The notes beneath the pieces are model-generated. The model made no database searches. It saw nothing but the letters and a program-made list of their open reading frames with translations, and was not told the DNA's origin. From positions 1 through 33,604 of the forward strand of contig WRBR01000009.1 in assembly GCA_009784425.1 (NCBI GenBank): a DNA stretch of 33,604 bases, given 5' to 3'. Shown here piece by piece: positions 32,014 through 33,604 of this stretch; position 1 is the first letter of the stretch, and every line of letters starts with the position of its first letter. This DNA is from Coriobacteriia bacterium (GTDB lineage Bacteria; Actinomycetota; Coriobacteriia; Coriobacteriales; UBA8131). Position numbers and translations under genes: made by a program.

Positions 32014-33300
32014 ATGTATACAGTTGACAGCAAAACGGTGCTACCCAGCTCTCTGAGCATGAAGCAACTAAGCAGTTCAAGCGGCAAGTGCGGCGGGCGT
32101 GCCACACTTTCAGGAGGCCGCCTGATTGAAAGGCAGCAAGGCGCGTGGCAGCCGGCAAAGTTTTTGATGCTGGCGCTTGTTTTGACCTTGGTGTTTTCTT
32201 GCCTGGTTTGTTTTTCAGCATTGCCAGGGCGCAACATGGCTTACGCCGCCACTCCTGGTGAGGTTGTTATTGAGGTAAATCAAACCTTCACCGCTGGAGG
32301 CACGGCTACGCCACCCGGCGCAGCCTTTACCTATAGCCTCATTCCAACAGTGGCTACCAACCCCATGCCAGCCGGCGGCGGCACCTTTACTCTCACCGGC
32401 ACGAGCTCGGTAAACATTACCTTGAACTTTACAAGGACCGGCGAATACTTTTACACCTTGCAATGCACCACAACCGCTGCAAGCGGCTATACCATAGACA
32501 CTATTGTGTATGCCGTTGAGATTACCGTCTTGAACAATCTCACTTCTTTTCTTGTTGTAAAGAACCCAGCTGGAGAAAAGAAGGAGCGCGCTGAGTTCAG
32601 CCACTCCTTCTTTGCCAATACTCCTCCGCCTCCTCCGCCTCCGCCGCCGCCACCACCACCGCCACCACCGCCACCACCGCCGCCTGGACCCACCGTGTAT
32701 GTTCCCGTGCCGGTTCCCGTGCCAACAACCACTGAGCCCACAACTACTATCACCCCTAACCAAACACCTACTGGTGTACAGACGCCGGTTGAGGAGAGGG
32801 AGATTATACCTCCGCCTCCTCCGCTGAGCGGGGCTTGGGCCCTCCTGAATCTGATACTGGCCATTGTTGGCATCTTGCTTGGAGTGATAACCCTCATTCG
32901 CGCTCTGAGAAAGAAGAACAAGGGCGACGAGGAAGACGAAGAGCTTGACGACCATGCAACCGTCCAGGCTGCCTATGCAACAGCTCAGCAGGGCGCCTAC
33001 CCCAATGCTGGGTATGACGAAGATATTGAAGAAGAGAGCGAAGAAGAGCAGAAGCTGAAGAGAACCAGACGCATCTGGCTTGCAGTGACACTCGTCTTGG
33101 CTGTGGTTGGCATAGTGTTCTTCTTCATCACCGAGGATATGCGTCTGCCTATGGTATTTGTTGATCGCTGGACCATAGTGAATGCATTAATTCTGCTCTT
33201 AGAGATAATAGCCATGATATTTGTGATCAAGAAATATAAAGAAGAAGTTGAAGAAGACGAGGAAGAAGAGATTCTCGTAAGCTTGGAGAGTGAAGCCTAG
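32014..33300 (+). CDS. Proline-rich FctB-like pilus base protein with three C-terminal membrane segments
   Basis: 428 residues; ATG 32014 with GGGAG 9 bases upstream. A long positive N-region precedes a signal peptide (about 49-78, AYA). Residues about 80-200 form one FctA-like domain (FTLTGTSSVNITLNFTRTGE, YAVEITVLNN). Then 21 consecutive prolines (204-224), a VPVPVPVP stretch, and QTPTG (250-254) followed by PPPPP. Membrane segments lie at about 274-296, 353-372 and 386-405, separated by very acidic Glu/Asp-rich loops. Streptococcal FctB also has a proline-rich tail, but it ends in an LPxTG-like signal; here a multi-pass membrane region replaces it. It is the last gene of the locus. Long proline runs usually need EF-P for translation. 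Confidence 0.85.
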   Translation: MYTVDSKTVLPSSLSMKQLSSSSGKCGGRATLSGGRLIERQQGAWQPAKFLMLALVLTLVFSCLVCFSALPGRNMAYAATPGEVVIEVNQTFTAGGTATPPGAAFTYSLIPTVATNPMPAGGGTFTLTGTSSVNITLNFTRTGEYFYTLQCTTTAASGYTIDTIVYAVEITVLNNLTSFLVVKNPAGEKKERAEFSHSFFANTPPPPPPPPPPPPPPPPPPPPPGPTVYVPVPVPVPTTTEPTTTITPNQTPTGVQTPVEEREIIPPPPPLSGAWALLNLILAIVGILLGVITLIRALRKKNKGDEEDEELDDHATVQAAYATAQQGAYPNAGYDEDIEEESEEEQKLKRTRRIWLAVTLVLAVVGIVFFFITEDMRLPMVFVDRWTIVNALILLLEIIAMIFVIKKYKEEVEEDEEEEILVSLESEA

Positions 33301-33322
33301 AAATATATTCTGGTTATTTCCT

Positions 33323-33384
33323 AACCCCCCCCCTCCCCCCTGTCATTCTGCGCTTCGCCCCCCACCAGCGAGGCGCAGAATGAC
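33323..33384. repeat. Poly-C tract and 17-bp REP-like hairpin
   Basis: C9-T-C6 run, then a stem of 33342-33358 with 33368-33384 (GTCATTCTGCGC with GCGCAGAATGAC, extended by five pairs including one G-T) and a 9-nt loop. No T run follows on the plus strand. It may protect or end the pilus mRNA, and it belongs to the same GTCAT(C/T)CTG class as 27872-27903. Confidence 0.75.
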
Positions 33385-33604
33385 GTTTAGAACAGGGGGA
33401 CGGGGTTAGAACAGGGGGACGGGGTTAGAACAGGGGGACGGGGTTGGAACAGGGGGACGGGGTTGGTGTCCCAGATTGGAACAGGGGGACGGGGTTAGTG
33501 TTCCATTTTGACCTTGGTCAAAATGGAACACTAACCCCGTCCCCCTGTTCCAATCTGGGACACCAACCCCGTCCCCCTGTTCCAACCCCGTCCCCCTGTT
33601 CTAA
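33385..33604. repeat. Dispersed repeat block D with 89-nt perfect inverted repeat
   Basis: GAACAGGGGGACGGGGTT copies in tandem lead into a perfect inverted repeat: arms 33425-33513 and 33516-33604 around a central TT (TTTTGACC-TT-GGTCAAAA). The window ends on the last base of the right arm, so it may extend further. No gene lies in 33301-33604. Confidence 0.93.

Noticed and set aside
32215-32955. 246-codon minus-strand frame with Arg/Trp-rich repeats
   Set aside because: It is the reverse complement of the polyproline codons and lies fully inside the FctB-like gene.
1-33604. tRNA or rRNA genes
   Set aside because: None of the intergenic gaps shows a tRNA-like T-loop (GGTTCGAATCC type) in a suitable context, or rRNA sequence.

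Overview
The window looks like a chromosomal contig from a Gram-positive actinobacterium, most plausibly class Coriobacteriia. This is inferred from gene content and style: moderately GC-rich coding sequence, strong Shine-Dalgarno sites, TTG and GTG starts on rpoB, the sortase gene and selD, a long RpoC, and sortase-assembled surface proteins. The taxon is not proven by any one feature. Both window ends lie inside long perfect inverted repeats of the same dispersed repeat family, the kind of place where an assembly tends to break.

Positions 1-11112 hold housekeeping genes, mostly on the minus strand: fic-def-fmt (a Fic enzyme upstream of N-terminal formyl-Met processing), punA and purD (purine salvage and synthesis), a plus-strand DASS/SLC13-type anion transporter, and an Rrf2 regulator followed by a small acidic unknown protein and a DnaQ-DinG exonuclease-helicase. 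Repeat blocks sit at 1-96, 2496-2722 and 10875-11080.

Positions 11113-19351 are rpoB-rpoC (minus). RpoC has a C-terminal extension of about 220 residues carrying a helix-hairpin-helix-like domain, and RpoB has an acidic tail with repeated TEGE motifs. Divergent from rpoB is selD, a selenoprotein gene: it starts at GTG 19497 and reads through an in-frame TGA (19548-19550), with a plausible bacterial SECIS hairpin just downstream. Convergent to selD are hycH-hycI, maturation genes for a formate-hydrogenlyase-type [NiFe]-hydrogenase. This fits selenium use for a Sec-containing formate dehydrogenase encoded elsewhere.

Positions 21780-33300 form one plus-strand surface-pilus island. The order is: promoter and structured leader, small unknown ORF, ECF-like sigma factor with a C-terminal transmembrane segment and exported domain, large chimeric adhesin, SipA-like signal peptidase homologue lacking catalytic Ser and Lys, two FctA/Spy0128-like backbone pilins, class B sortase, and a proline-rich FctB-like base protein with three extra membrane segments. 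From the adhesin on, this is the cpa-sipA-fctA-srtC2-fctB order of streptococcal FCT-3 type pilus loci, but with a duplicated backbone pilin, altered sorting motifs, a multi-pass base protein and a membrane-tethered sigma factor at the head. The island is the most interesting part of the window: a possible self-regulated pilus system in which the tethered sigma factor senses the envelope. REP-like hairpins and repeat tracts lie in the gaps between the pilus genes.
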